DNA of 64,000 nt from the NCBI GenBank assembly GCA_035610365.1, contig CM069434.1, positions 105,326,806 to 105,390,805 of the forward strand. The letters run 5' to 3'. Source of the stretch: Aquatica leii (Eukaryota; Arthropoda; Insecta; Coleoptera; Lampyridae). A program made the translations under genes and the position numbers. Below the pieces are notes generated by a model. It was not told the DNA's origin. It made no database searches and saw only the letters and a program-made list of their open reading frames with translations. This document shows positions 10,258-20,997 of this stretch, piece by piece (within the stretch, counting starts at the first letter, position 1; the number at the start of each line of letters is the position of its first letter).

Positions 10258-10825
10258 ATGTTAACGTTTCTTATACTTATATGTGCTTGTACAATAATTA
10301 CGACACAAAACGCACCTCAATTAAAAATTCATCAAGGAATTCTCACCGGTAGTTACAGAGAAACTTGGAACGGAAGAGTTTTTAGTTCATTTACTGGTGT
10401 TCCATATGCAGAACCACCTATTGATGAATTACGATTTAAAGTAAGCATACTATAGTTTAAATAAAATAATTTTAATTATTTTAGGCCCCAGTTCCTGCTG
10501 TACCATGGAAAGGCGTTTTGGACGCTACAAAACAGCATGCAATTTGTCCTCAAATGAACGTTTATGAAGAGAACTTTAACATTTCTGGAAACGAGGATTG
10601 TTTATACCTGAATGTGTATACGCCTCGAATTGTTAAGTCGTTCTTTTACGTGAACGATCAAAAATAAAAGAACTGTTTTTTAGGAATTTTTAAACAATGA
10701 ACAACTTTTGCCCGTATTGTTTTACATTCACGGAGGCGGATGGATGTGCGGAAGTGCTAATATGTATGGTCCAAAAATTTTACTCGATCAAGACGTAATT
10801 CTCGTTACTACCAATTATAGATTAG
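10258..10825 (+). CDS. Secreted carboxylesterase (juvenile-hormone-esterase-like), exons 1-3
   Basis: 5' part of an intact alpha/beta-hydrolase esterase; the whole mRNA would encode 562 residues. Exons are 10258-10440, 10485-10631 and 10684-10825, all with GT-AG borders. The ATG at 10258 is followed by a hydrophobic signal peptide (residues 1 to about 17, MLTFLILICACTIITTQ), so the enzyme is probably secreted. Motifs seen: FTGVPYAEPP (family start), RF at residues 59-60, NEDCLYLNVY (carboxylesterase signature 2, with the disulfide Cys), and HGGG at 126-129 (oxyanion hole). It should hydrolyse carboxylic esters via a Ser-Glu-His triad completed in exons 4-9. Exon 3 ends in phase 1 (NYRL-G) and joins exon 4 at 25303 across a 14.5-kb intron. 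The motif set RF/DQ/GQSAG/E/GxxHxxD is that used for juvenile hormone esterases. Other insect esterases share parts of it, so the substrate is unproven. Confidence 0.88.
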
Positions 10826-11880
10826 GTAACATTCAACTTTTAAGTATCTAACGAGCAGTTAATAAGCGTAATTATCTATATGTTACGTTATTGCTACGGA
10901 ATATTACCATAATCGAGCGTGTTTAGTACAATGTACTAATTATCTTATCATCTAAAAAATAGGGAGGTCTATTGCTTAATAGTACATTTTATAAAAGCAA
11001 TAGATTCGATTATTTGTGTTTTTAATTACGGACAAAATTTTTTAATTCTTTGCATTGATCACTTACTTATATTTGAATTTTTTTTTTTAATTCTTTACTA
11101 CAAAAATAAGATTAGTACATTTTGAACGTTTTATTATTTTGCTTTGACTTATAGAAATGCAACAAATTCGAGGCAGTTTTTTTGTATATTGATTTAATTT
11201 TTGAAAACTATTTAAATTTTCACTGATTTTCTTTTGTTTTAACTCAAATTTGTTTTTTTACGCACTTTTTATAAAGAATCCAGCTACTAACAACGCCTGA
11301 AATTCATTTTTTCATTCTTATTTTCTTCCGGCTTTCATAAATTAGTTTTCGATAGTTTTAAAAGTCATTTGTTATCTAGATTTCTTGCATCAAACCAATT
11401 GTGCTTTTTTTTAAATACGAACAAATATGCAAAAATATAAAATTTAGTAAAGGTAGTTCCAAGCACGGTATATTTTTTACAAAACTTATTTTAAAATGTT
11501 TTGTCTTTGTTTATGCAAAAAATTTTTTCTATCGAAAACAACTAAGTTGTTTATAATGGTTGCCCAATATTTGTTAATTTATAGTTCAGTTACAGTTATG
11601 TCTTTTAGTAACCGGTGTACCCGATATAAAAAACCCGTGATGTGTCCTGATTTCTTTGGTAAAATTAATTAACAAAGATATCAGTTCTTTTTGCTGACCG
11701 CTACTGTTTAGACAGTCATGCAAAGAATTTTTGTTTGTTTGTTTGTAAACATACATATCTGCTTTAAAAGTATATTTTTTAGGTTAGATTAAATTCCGAT
11801 TGTCGACACCTGGCATACGCACGTCAGACATTAGCGCTTTTTGTACATGTCGCCGTCTTCTTTAGAAAAACTAAAATTGA
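10826..11880. other. Intronic sequence without recognised content
   Basis: AT-rich with many poly-T runs. No ORF similarity or repeat structure that I can support until the Penelope terminus near 11880. Confidence 0.4.
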
Positions 11881-13885
11881 AAGTATAGGATATTGACAAA
11901 CCTTTATATTACGCCGTACGGGTCAGTGGTTCGTGACGGTTTCGATTCATTAGTCTTCCGGAACATGTTTTTCCATACTGGTGCAAAAACGATTCTATTA
12001 TCCCTATTGAAATTGTTGTACTTCTGGATTTCGATGGTTTCCTTGTATAGTCTAGGCCAGAAGTTTTGGGATTTAGCCAACATTGTAGCCTCTTCAAATT
12101 TTATTGTGTGACCGGTGTCTAAGAAGTGTTCCGCAAGAGCAGATTTTGTGTAATGTTTTTTTATATCTGCTTTATATTCTTTTAATCTGGTAGTTATGTT
12201 GCGCTCCGTTTGTCCTATATAAGCCAGCTTACACGAACAAGGGATGTGGTAGACCCCTGGTTCCTCGAATGGTGCTTTTGTTTCTCTTGATTTTGAGAAA
12301 TTGGCGGCTATTTTATTTGTTGCAGTGAAGGTCACTATGATATTTCTTCCTCTAAGTATCCTGGTTATTTTATCCGTGCAACCTTTTATGTAAGGAAGGA
12401 AGAAAGGAAGTTGAGACGGGGTCTTCTTTCTTAGGTTTTTCCTTGCTGTGTTTGTTAATTGCTCGATATATGTCTGTTTTTCTGAAACCGTTTTTTATTA
12501 AGGCGTTCGTTAGGTAACCTAGGTCGGTCTTTAACGTGTTCGGTTTACTAGTCGCCTTGGCCCTGTGTACTACAGTTTTTAGAACTGAAACTTCTGAGCT
12601 GGATGATGATGTGATTTGGCGTTGAGGTATCTGTCGGTATGTGTCGGTTTTCTGTATACTGGATGCCCCAATACATTGTCGATTTTTCGAGTGACTAGTA
12701 CGTCCAAAAGCGAAATGCTTCTGTTTGTTTCCGTCTCCATGTTGAATTTGATGTTAGAATCTAACTGGTTGATGTGATGCAAAAAGTTGTGTAGTGTTTC
12801 TGCTCCATAAGACCAAATTATAAATGTATCGTTCACATGACGTAGTCAGCATTCCGGTTTGAGGGTAGCAATTTCTAATGCTCTTTCTTTAAAATCCTCC
12901 ATAAATATATTGGCGATGACTGAAGAAAATGGTGATCCCATGGCTGCTCTTTCAATTTGTTCGTATACATCATTGTTAAATGAGAAGTACGTGAGCTTTA
13001 AGCATAGCTCAATTAGTCCGTTAAACCCTTCATCCAAACCCGCTTTTCGTAATTTGGTCTTGATGATCTCCAGTGTTGTTTGTAGTGGCACTTTCGTGTA
13101 GAGAGAGATGTCACATCAAAACTGAATAAAATGTCTTCTGATTCTAAATTAATTTCTTTAATTTTTGAGACGAAGTGTTGGGAATTCCTTACGTGATGGA
13201 TGCTTTTTCTTGTAAGCGATTGTTAAATGGTACATAAGTATCTAGCCAGAGGATGGGTAGCTGAACCTGTAGCACTCACAATTGGGCAAAGCGGTACCTC
13301 TGGTTTGTGGATTTTTGGAAAGCCATAAAGGTGCGGCATCCTGCTGTCTGTAGAAATTAGTCGATTAGTTGATGTCGGATTTTGGTGTTGTAGATTTTTT
13401 CAGAATATTAGCTGTTTTGACCTTCACCTCTTCTTAAATATGTTGAGGTAGAGTTCTGAGTGTGCTTTCCAATAAACTTACTATTTCTTTCTTTAGTATA
13501 GATTTTGGTGTGATAGCAAAGTTTAATCCTTTTAATAAAATGGTCGTTGCTGGTCTAATAAGTGTGGTGGAAGATAGATTGATGATGATCCTGTCTGTCT
13601 CTAATTGCGGCGTTGGAGAATGTTGTACATCATGTAACTTCTGGAACTGTCCCAGATTGTAGAATCAATTGTGGCGACCAGTCGTGAATGGACTGAAAAT
13701 AACTCTATAGTTTTCCGGTCTAATTGGTATCTAGTTTCGTTTATTTTCTCTCTCAACAAGACTCGGGGGGCTCTTCGAAGTATATGCTTTCCCATTCTGG
13801 TTTTGATGTGATGTATTTGCAGAAAACCTAAGATACACCGGTTACTTAAAGACATAACTATAACCAAACTAAGTTTTATGAATTT
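11800..13885 (-). mobile_element. Penelope-like element, minus-strand copy (PLE-2)
   Basis: A Penelope copy read right to left, from an N-terminal segment near 13867 to a GIY-YIG domain ending near 11904, plus a 3' tail that crosses about 11820-11890. It lies head to head with PLE-3, which starts at about 13870. The tail is homologous to 16165-16260 of PLE-3 (both include GTAATATAAAGG(T/C)TTG). Confidence 0.8.
11904..13867 (-). pseudogene. Penelope RT plus GIY-YIG endonuclease (PLE-2), degenerate
   Basis: N-terminal region 13601-13867 (HIKTRMGKHILRRAPRVLLR, then a coiled region). The RT core at 12846-13091 has VPLQTTLEIIKTKL, then AAMGSPFSSVIANIFMEDF. The region at 12579-12836 has DTFIIWSYGAE, then [12 protein letters not shown] and HHHPAQK. 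The catalytic tyrosine-valine-Asp-Asp box is mutated (reads RHVND). The C-terminal 11904-12335 holds a well-preserved GIY-YIG domain: GVYHIPCSC, LAYIGQTERNITTRLKEY, then LAEHFLDTGH. Frameshifts and stops separate all these blocks, so only the endonuclease module keeps a long frame (about 143 codons). Confidence 0.8.
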
Positions 13886-13901
13886 GGTAAAAAGTATAAA
13901 T

Positions 13902-15477
13902 ATGAAACGCGATTCAAAACCCGAAAGTATTTATTTGTTAAAAATCATGGCCGCGAATCCCTTAAAAATAAGATCATCCGTCTCTACGGGGAGACAGTTT
14001 TTAAAATCGTACGGAAATTGGAGACACTCAGGATCAAAAGCCCACGCCTGCTTGCTCAATTAACTTTTTTAAACAGATGTAGAAACCAAGACATTGTCCC
14101 AGGTTTTGTGCAAAATCACATCAAGACCAGAACGAGAAAGCATATACTTCAAAGAACCAGCCCAGCCTTGTTGAGGGAGAGAATACACGAAACTAGACGC
14201 CAATTAGACCAGAAAACTATGGAGTTATTTTCAGTCTATTCACGACTGGTCACCACAATAGATTTGACAATCTGGAATTTGATCGACAAACTATCTACGG
14301 AAAAAGCCGAAGAGATTGCCGAAAAGATAAAGAAAATACAAATGGCGAAGTTTCAGAAGTTACAAGAAGTAGGTACAACATTCTCCAACGCCGCAATTAG
14401 AGACAGACAGGATCATCATCAATCTGTCTTCCACCATACTCAGTGGACCAGCAACGACCATTTTATCAAAAGGATTAAACTTTGCTATCACACCAAAATC
14501 TATAGCAAAAGAAGAAATAGTGAGTTTATTGAAAAGCACATCCAGAACTCTACCACAACATATTCAAGAAGAGGTGAGGACCGAAACAGCCGATATTCTG
14601 AAGAAATCTACAAGACCGAAATCCAACATCAATCGAGAGGAAAGAAATGTTCTAAGGAAACTTAAGGCCAACAAAGAAATCACTGTAATACCAGCTGATA
14701 ACGTAAATGTTCCTGTAATCACAAACACCAACGACTACATGGAAAAATCGATATTTTGCTACAAGATCCGGCGTACAAACCATTGAAGAAGAATCCAATA
14801 AAGCCTCTAGAGAAAAAGATTTCGACCGCTGTAAATTTCGCAAGCACGATTCCGGAACATCAAAAGAGACGACTAATTCCTACAGACAGCAGGTACCGCT
14901 TCGCCTAATTGTGAGTGCTACAGATTCAGCCACCCATCCTCTGGTTAGACACTTATGTACCATTTTACAACCGCTTACAGGAAAAAGCAACCATCACGTA
15001 AGTAATGCCCAGCACTTCGTCTCAAAAATTAAATAAATTAAATTGGAATCAGAAGACATTTTATTCAGGTTTGATGTGACATCTCTCTTCACGAAAGTGC
15101 CACTACAAACAACACTGGAGATCATCAAAGCCAAATTACAAAAGGCGGATTTGGATGAGGAGCTTAACGGACTAATTGAGCTATGCTTAAAGTCCACGTA
15201 CTTCTCATTCAGCAATATTTTATACGAACAAATTGAAGGAGCAGCCATGGAATCACCACTTTCTCCAGTCATCGCCAATATATTTATGGAAGATTTTGAA
15301 GAAAGATCATTAAAAAACGCTACCCTCAAACCAAAATGCTGGATACGTTATGTGGACGATACATTTATAATTTGGTCTCATAGAGCAGAAACACTACACA
15401 ACTTTCTGGTTCACATCAACCAATTAGATTCCAAACTCAAATTCAACATGGAGACGGAAACAAACAGAAACAAAAGA

Positions 15478-15526
<49 letters not shown>

Positions 15527-16165
15527 ATTCCGTTCTTGGACGTACTGATCACTCAAAAAATGGACAACATATTGGGGCATCAAGTATACAGAAAACCGAC
15601 ACATACTGACAGATACTTCAACGCCGAATCACATCATCATCCAGCTCAGAAGTTTCAGTTCTATAAACTTTAATACACAGGGCCAAGGCGATGAGTAAAC
15701 CGAACACGTTAAAGACCGAGCTAGGTCATCTAACGAACGCCTTAATAAAAAACGGTTTCAGAAAAGCAGACATATATCGAGCAATTAACAAACACAGCAA
15801 GGAAAAACAAAAGCATCACTCGGAGAACCAAGAGTCTACCACATCCCTTGTTCGCGTGGGCTGGCTTATATAGAACAAACGGGGCGTAACATAGCTACCA
15901 GATTAAAAGAACGTAAGGCGGATACAAAGAAACATAACACAAGATCTGCTGTTGCGGAACACTTGTTAGACACCGGTCACACAATAAAATTTGAAGAAGC
16001 AACAATGTTGGCTAAATCCCAAAACTTCTGGCCTAGACTATACAAGGAAGCCATTGAAATCCAAAAGTACGCCAATTTCAATAAGGATAATGGAATCGAT
16101 CTAGCACCAGCATCGAAAAACATGTTCCGGAAGACTAATTAATTGAAACCGTCACGAACCACTAA
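13902..16165 (+). pseudogene. Penelope RT plus GIY-YIG endonuclease (PLE-3), degenerate
   Basis: The ORF start is MKRDSKPE at 13902. The N-terminal domain (14018-14665) is a long, charged, helical region. RT: DVTSLFTKVPLQTTL (about 15073), MESPLSPVIANIFMEDFEERS (about 15247), and an intact catalytic box WIRYVDDTFIIW (about 15341). The frame then runs into a 46-base ATT repeat at 15478-15524 that replaces part of the coding sequence. [22 protein letters not shown] and HHHPAQK follow in another frame. The GIY-YIG region (about 15830-16130) is recognisable by homology to PLE-2 but carries several stops, and its Tyr-Ile-Gly motif is changed (YIEQ). Confidence 0.8.
15478..15524 (+). repeat. (ATT)n microsatellite inside Penelope RT
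   Basis: About fifteen ATT units, uninterrupted, lying exactly where the PLE-2 copy has coding sequence between TETNRS and LLDVLV. In the sense frame it would encode a polytyrosine run before a stop. It is a replication-slippage expansion after insertion. Confidence 0.9.
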
Positions 16166-16222
16166 CCTGAACGACGTAATATAAAGGCTTGTGAGGATCC
16201 TATACCTTTAGTTTCAGTTTTT

Positions 16223-16257
16223 CTGAAAAAGACAGCGACATTACTGTTGAAACGTCA
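16223..16257 (+). ncRNA. Decayed hammerhead-like core in PLE-3 tail
   Basis: CTGAAAA (16223-16229, one base off CUGANGA) is followed by ACAG…CTGT, able to form helix II. GAAA comes at 16249-16252 and then C-GTC, a canonical cleavage triplet. The matching PLE-2 tail (- strand, about 11835-11875) has a related CTAAAGAAGACGGCGAC. The relative positions match the PLE-1 candidate, but the core substitution would probably abolish activity. Confidence 0.35.
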
Positions 16258-16296
16258 AATATTGTACATTTTTCAGTTTGTAAGCTTTCTGTTTTA

Positions 16297-16370
16297 TAAA
16301 TTTCGTTAAAAGTGTAAATATGGAACGCGGTTCAAAACCCGAAGGTATTTATCTGTTAGTTTTAATGTAG
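16297..16370 (+). mobile_element. Truncated Penelope 5' end (tandem stub)
   Basis: Copy of the PLE-3 start, including the ORF beginning MERGSKPEGIYLLV (ATG at about 16320). It stops where the minus-strand LINE begins. It shows that PLE-3 was part of a tandem array. Confidence 0.6.
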
Positions 16371-18240
16371 CTGGTGTCTTTTGTGTTCTAATGCTGGGCG
16401 TTCAGAAAGGATATGATATTAGTTCTGTTCAATTTTAGCAAGACTTTGTTAGTTTGCGGATTTCGAATTTTTACCAATATTTTGCAATGTGTTGCTTTAT
16501 TGCTTGAAAAATGTTGCATAGTTTTTCTAGACTGACTTTCTCGTTAGTTCTAGAATTGGTGCTTTATACATCAAATCCTAAACCCTCTTAAAATTTAGAT
16601 CCATCTGTGTAAAACATGATGTTCTTAATTGTCGGGGTTGGTAGTTGGTCCGCATCACAACCAATGTAGACTGTGCAGTTTTCTTCAAAGTCAAAGGCTT
16701 TGTTTATTAAGTCAGAACATATTTCTAGTATTGTAGCAATTATGTGTTACATGATCTTGCCATCCTCTAGATTATTAGCTTTACTTTTTATGAAAACGTG
16801 CGAGTTGGTAGATTTAAAATAGCATTCAGTGCTTGACCTGAAGTGCCTTTACAGGCTCCGGTAATGCACCGATTAGTCAGATATTGTATCTTGCTAATTT
16901 TGTGTTTTGCAGTTACTTGTGGGGTTTTGGGTTACCAGGCCGTATAAAATTATTGGTTAAACTGCTCTGTTTCAATAACTAAGGCTTCTATGCACCTGGC
17001 GATTGTTTTGTCAAGATAGGCGTTCCAAGTTAACTCAGAGTCGATGGTTAGTCAATGGTACCTCACGCTCCCAGTTGACGTTTGTCCCAAACAGTTTTAG
17101 GTTGACTCTAGTTGTAATGTTTCTTCTACGAGTGAAGGTGACAAGGGAAACTTTGTTAGGATTAATTCTAAGATTATTTTCTAAACACTACGTTTCGGTT
17201 ATCTTCAATGTTGTTTTTATTAAATTGTTTACAGTATTCTAGAATTTTCCACGTGTCAGTACAACAATTTTATCGGCATATCTTTGAGTCTAATAGTCTT
17301 TCTTATGTATCTAGGTGAGCAGTTCATCGACTGTGAAGCACCACAAGATCAGAGAAAGTGTTTCTTCCTGTGGGCATCCCCTTGTCGCTTGTACTGTCTT
17401 TTTCTTACTAAACAATTTAACTTTTATAGTTCTTGTATTAAGCATTGGCACCCATGTTGTTGTAGTATTATCGATCTGATAGTTTGCCATAGCTCTTTCC
17501 ATAGAGTGATAGTAAGTGTTGTCAAAAGCTCCTTGTATATTAAGGAACGCTCCAATTGCATATTTGGTGTGGTGCTGTATCACATGATTTTCTTATTCGT
17601 TAAGCACGTTGATACCTGTGGATCGGGAATGTTATTAAAACCATTTTTTTCCAATGCCTGTCTACTAATATTTCTAATTTTCTCAGGTGGAATGACGTTA
17701 GACTAATGGGTGTGTAAGATTTAGCTTCTGCGTAGCTGTTCTTATCCGGTTTTGGGGTTAACACAACTTTAGTCACTTTCGAGGCTTGAAGGATGTAGCC
17801 TAGTGCAAAACTTGTTTGAAACATGTCTTGGAATGGGTTAAATAGTATATCTATTCCCTTCTGTAGCATCACAGGTTGCATGCCATTGTTGCCAGCACAT
17901 TTGAAAGGGCTAAAGAAGATAACTGCCCACTTTTTGTTTTTGTCGACAATTGCTCTTTCCCAGTCTTCCCTTCTAGAGGTATGGCTGCTTACGACCAAAT
18001 TGGTTTGTTAATATAATTATGGTCAGATAATGATGGCTCGCCATTTTTTCACTGTTTGACTGATATTCATAGTTCTAATAGTAATATCTATAACTTCATA
18101 TCTGTTGGAGTGATGAAAGGTTGATATATTGCCTACATTAACTACTACTAGATTGTTAGTTAGGATAAATTCAAACAATGACTCAGCCAGTCGGTGCTGT
18201 CCCAAATGATATGGTGTGCGTTTGCAACATAGCAAAAGGT
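16371..18240 (-). mobile_element. Non-LTR retrotransposon (LINE) with RNase H, I/R1 group
   Basis: A 5'-truncated LINE in minus orientation. In reading order it holds the end of an AP-type endonuclease, RT and an RNase H motif near its 3' end. Presence of an RNase H (FYTDGSK at about 16598-16618) places it in the I/R1/LOA/Tad-like group rather than Jockey or RTE. The assignment within the group is not possible by eye. Confidence 0.65.
16560..18235 (-). pseudogene. LINE ORF2 fragment: endonuclease end, RT, RNase H
   Basis: 18023-18235: endonuclease tail with ESLFEFILTNNLVVVNVGN and an EVIDITI motif. 17600-17998: RT fingers, with FKCAGNNGMQPVMLQKG, KVTKVVLTPKP and SYTPISLTSF. 17311-17583: palm with AIGAFLNIQGAFDNT and GCPQEETLSLILW. 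About 17270: catalytic box reads YADK rather than YADD, so the polymerase would be dead. About 17150: TFTRRRNI. The RNase H motif FYTDGSK lies near 16610. Frames are broken between each block. Confidence 0.7.
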
Positions 18241-20959
18241 AACGATGTTATCAAAAAATTTGTGAAGTTGAAGTTGTTATGTTAAAAGCATTTTGGTATA
18301 GTTTGCGTGTTGTATAAATTTTGTCCCAAAACGTAACCGTCATTTTACGTATGTAAAAAATATTAACTCTTCGTTTTTGAAGTTGAGAAAGACTGACGTA
18401 GTACCCAGACAGATCTTTATTAAATTAATTACAATTCGTATGTTACCCCCACGTGCCCCTTTGGATTTATATGTATAAGTGTTTTTTAAGTACATCTCCT
18501 TTGAGTCAATAACTTGGAGCACGTATGGATGCAAGAATTGAATACAAACACCAATGTTAAAAACTAATTTGAGGCCAAGTAAATAGGATATTTGTGAGAT
18601 GGATGATTAATCCCAAAACTCAGTGGCACACCTGCAATTGTTTCATTAAAAAAGTCAATTAGAATTGAAACATTTAGTTTAGAATAATCATTAGATGAAC
18701 TATAACCAACATTACTTTGTTTTTTTTACACTTTCGGCAATTTTAAAATATCGGTTTGGATATGTCATTAGCTAATTAATGTTAGTGTCAAAAATAGTTA
18801 CAAGCGACTAAGATATATATGTTGTCACGATTAATTCTTGTCATTACCTGTTAAAGTTACGCACTGTGCTTCTGATTGCCTAATCATTAAATTCGCATAA
18901 ATTTAAATTTTATTCTTCGTTTGCTGATTAAATTAAATTCTCACATTTTGATTTTATTAACTCATATACCTGTGTTACTTACGCTAAGGATCTGCTGATA
19001 CTGGATTTATTTGTTTTATACTTCGTGCTTGTTAATTTTACTTTACTTTATGTTGCTATTGCAATAAAGATATATTCGTTGTTATACTTCTGTTGTTCGA
19101 TTAGTTTACCTTCAGTGTTTGACAGATGTAAACGAGATCTGTGGTGTGTATTTTTTTCTCACTTTGGCGCACTTTTAATTATAATATAACCAGCACATCG
19201 AAGACCACCTACATTAAGTTACGGTTATATAAACGTAACAGGATAAGTTATTTGTTTTTTGTTTAATTTTTGTTTTGAGCTGAGGTTAAGAATATATAAC
19301 AGATTTTGAACCGTTCCTCTATACGAATTTCCATTTCTATCGGTGACTAGGTTTATTGTATTAATATCACTAACTTTTAAAACATTTTCTCTCGAACGTT
19401 TATAGCGAAAAACTTACGAATACACTTTAATCGTAACAAAATAAAAGAATTTAATGCACCAGCCAGCTCACAAAAATATTTATTTAAAACACATTAAACA
19501 CAAACTACATAAGAGCAATGAGATAATTTTCATATTTATTTAATTAGAGTCGTGGGAATTCTTACGTTACTTAAGATTACTAATTTTGAATTTGATAAAT
19601 ACAAAAGATTTTATAAGTTGGACGCCACAATATTTTTTATATTAAAATGGTTAAATATTGAAACCAAAAGATTAACACATTAACATAATAACAAAAAAAC
19701 ATATTTACATATTTAACAGTATCGAAGGTCAAATATAAATTTAAAGTTACCTGATCTCAAACTTTAATGCGCAAGTCGAATTGGTGAGGTCAGTGACGCG
19801 TTCTCATCTAATTTATGCGATGATGCAACATTACGAAATTCTTGAAATGCATATCTAAATTTCCATATTTTCCGTATTTATCCTGATTGATCTCATATTC
19901 GTACAGATCCATTAACCAGAATATCGTAAAACAAACGTAACGTATGATAATTTCATTCGCAACATCCAATTCAAATTTTATCAGACGTAACATGAATAAC
20001 TATCGATTTTTACTCATAAAAATCATAATTCGTAACGGAAATTTTTCGTAAACAGCGACGTTGTGACTAACATCAAACGTGCAGCGTAAACCATATCGTA
20101 ATTTCACATTTCATACCTCAAATTCGTAAAAAGGCGTACGTATCCAAACGAAATTTTCGTAATCATAAACGAATTAAAACGTACACAAATCCAAAAAAGC
20201 ATCGAATAAATCAGAAAACGTAGTCGTAAAAGCAAAGATTTCCAATTCGAACGTATCAAAAAATTATTGCGCAACTTCTATTAAGGTGCAGTCATCATAT
20301 GACTCATTGAGATGATGCAATATTATGCAATTTTCGTACATCGTATATTTAATTCTTTTTCGTAGATTTGAAACCAAAAATCCGGAACAAAGAAAAAAAA
20401 CTAAAACGTAAATTGCGATGTATTACCAATTCGAATCAAAACAAAAATGACTTACCCCTTCTAATTTACGGGTTTTTATTCTATACAACAAAATGCGGTG
20501 CTACAACGAACGCCGGCTTAAATAATTTGCCCCATTACGCAAAAATTCACAAACACAAATTACATAAGTGGTAATTCCACTTTTTGCAGCACGCAAAAAA
20601 ATGTCCGCTCACTACTTCATTGCGAACGTAAGATGTCGAATAATGACTTCGTACTTAAGAGGAAGGCTCAAAACGCATGTGCGTGCGTCAACTGCTTGCG
20701 CAAAAGAATTTTATATCAACAGTGAATACAAAAATGTTACTTAAAAACAGACATATTCAAACGTAAAAAATGTACACGTTACACGTTCCCTTAGATTTCC
20801 TTTTTTTCTCTTTTCTAATAGTACCAATTCTAAAATGGTTTTAGGTTACCTACCTTTTCTTATTTTTTTAACATGACCAAACCACGTTTTGTTTTATTTC
20901 TATCAATAAGTATTTACGTTTTTTTATATTGTGGTAAAAATCTGGTTTTTGGTATTCTT

Positions 20960-20960
<1 letters not shown>
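18241..20960. other. Intronic sequence without recognised genes
   Basis: AT-rich. The part 19750-20650 is unusually rich in CGTA/TTCGTA strings and contains an imperfect internal repetition (GATGATGCAACATTACGAAATT near 19820; GATGATGCAATATTATGCAATT near 20312). This suggests an old repeat I cannot classify. Confidence 0.35.

Positions 20961-20962
<2 letters not shown>

Positions 20963-20997
<35 letters not shown>

Larger units (their letters stand above)
13870..16295 (+). mobile_element. Penelope-like element, plus-strand copy (PLE-3), in tandem with a stub
   Basis: The start of this copy (TTTTATGAATTT…AAATATGAAACGCG, about 13875-13950) recurs right after its 3' tail at about 16297-16365 (TTTTATAAATTT…AAATATGGAACGCG). 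The copy is therefore flanked by direct repeats of its own 5' end, the pseudo-LTR arrangement known for Penelope elements. The left neighbour PLE-2 is in inverted orientation and begins at the same point. Confidence 0.75.

Noticed and set aside
17003..17706. Plus-strand ORFs of 79 and 140 codons
   Set aside because: Complement of the minus-strand LINE RT with clear RT motifs.
20961..20995. (TA)n tract as a promoter TATA region
   Set aside because: It sits immediately after a LINE 3' UTR and is better explained as the element's tail.
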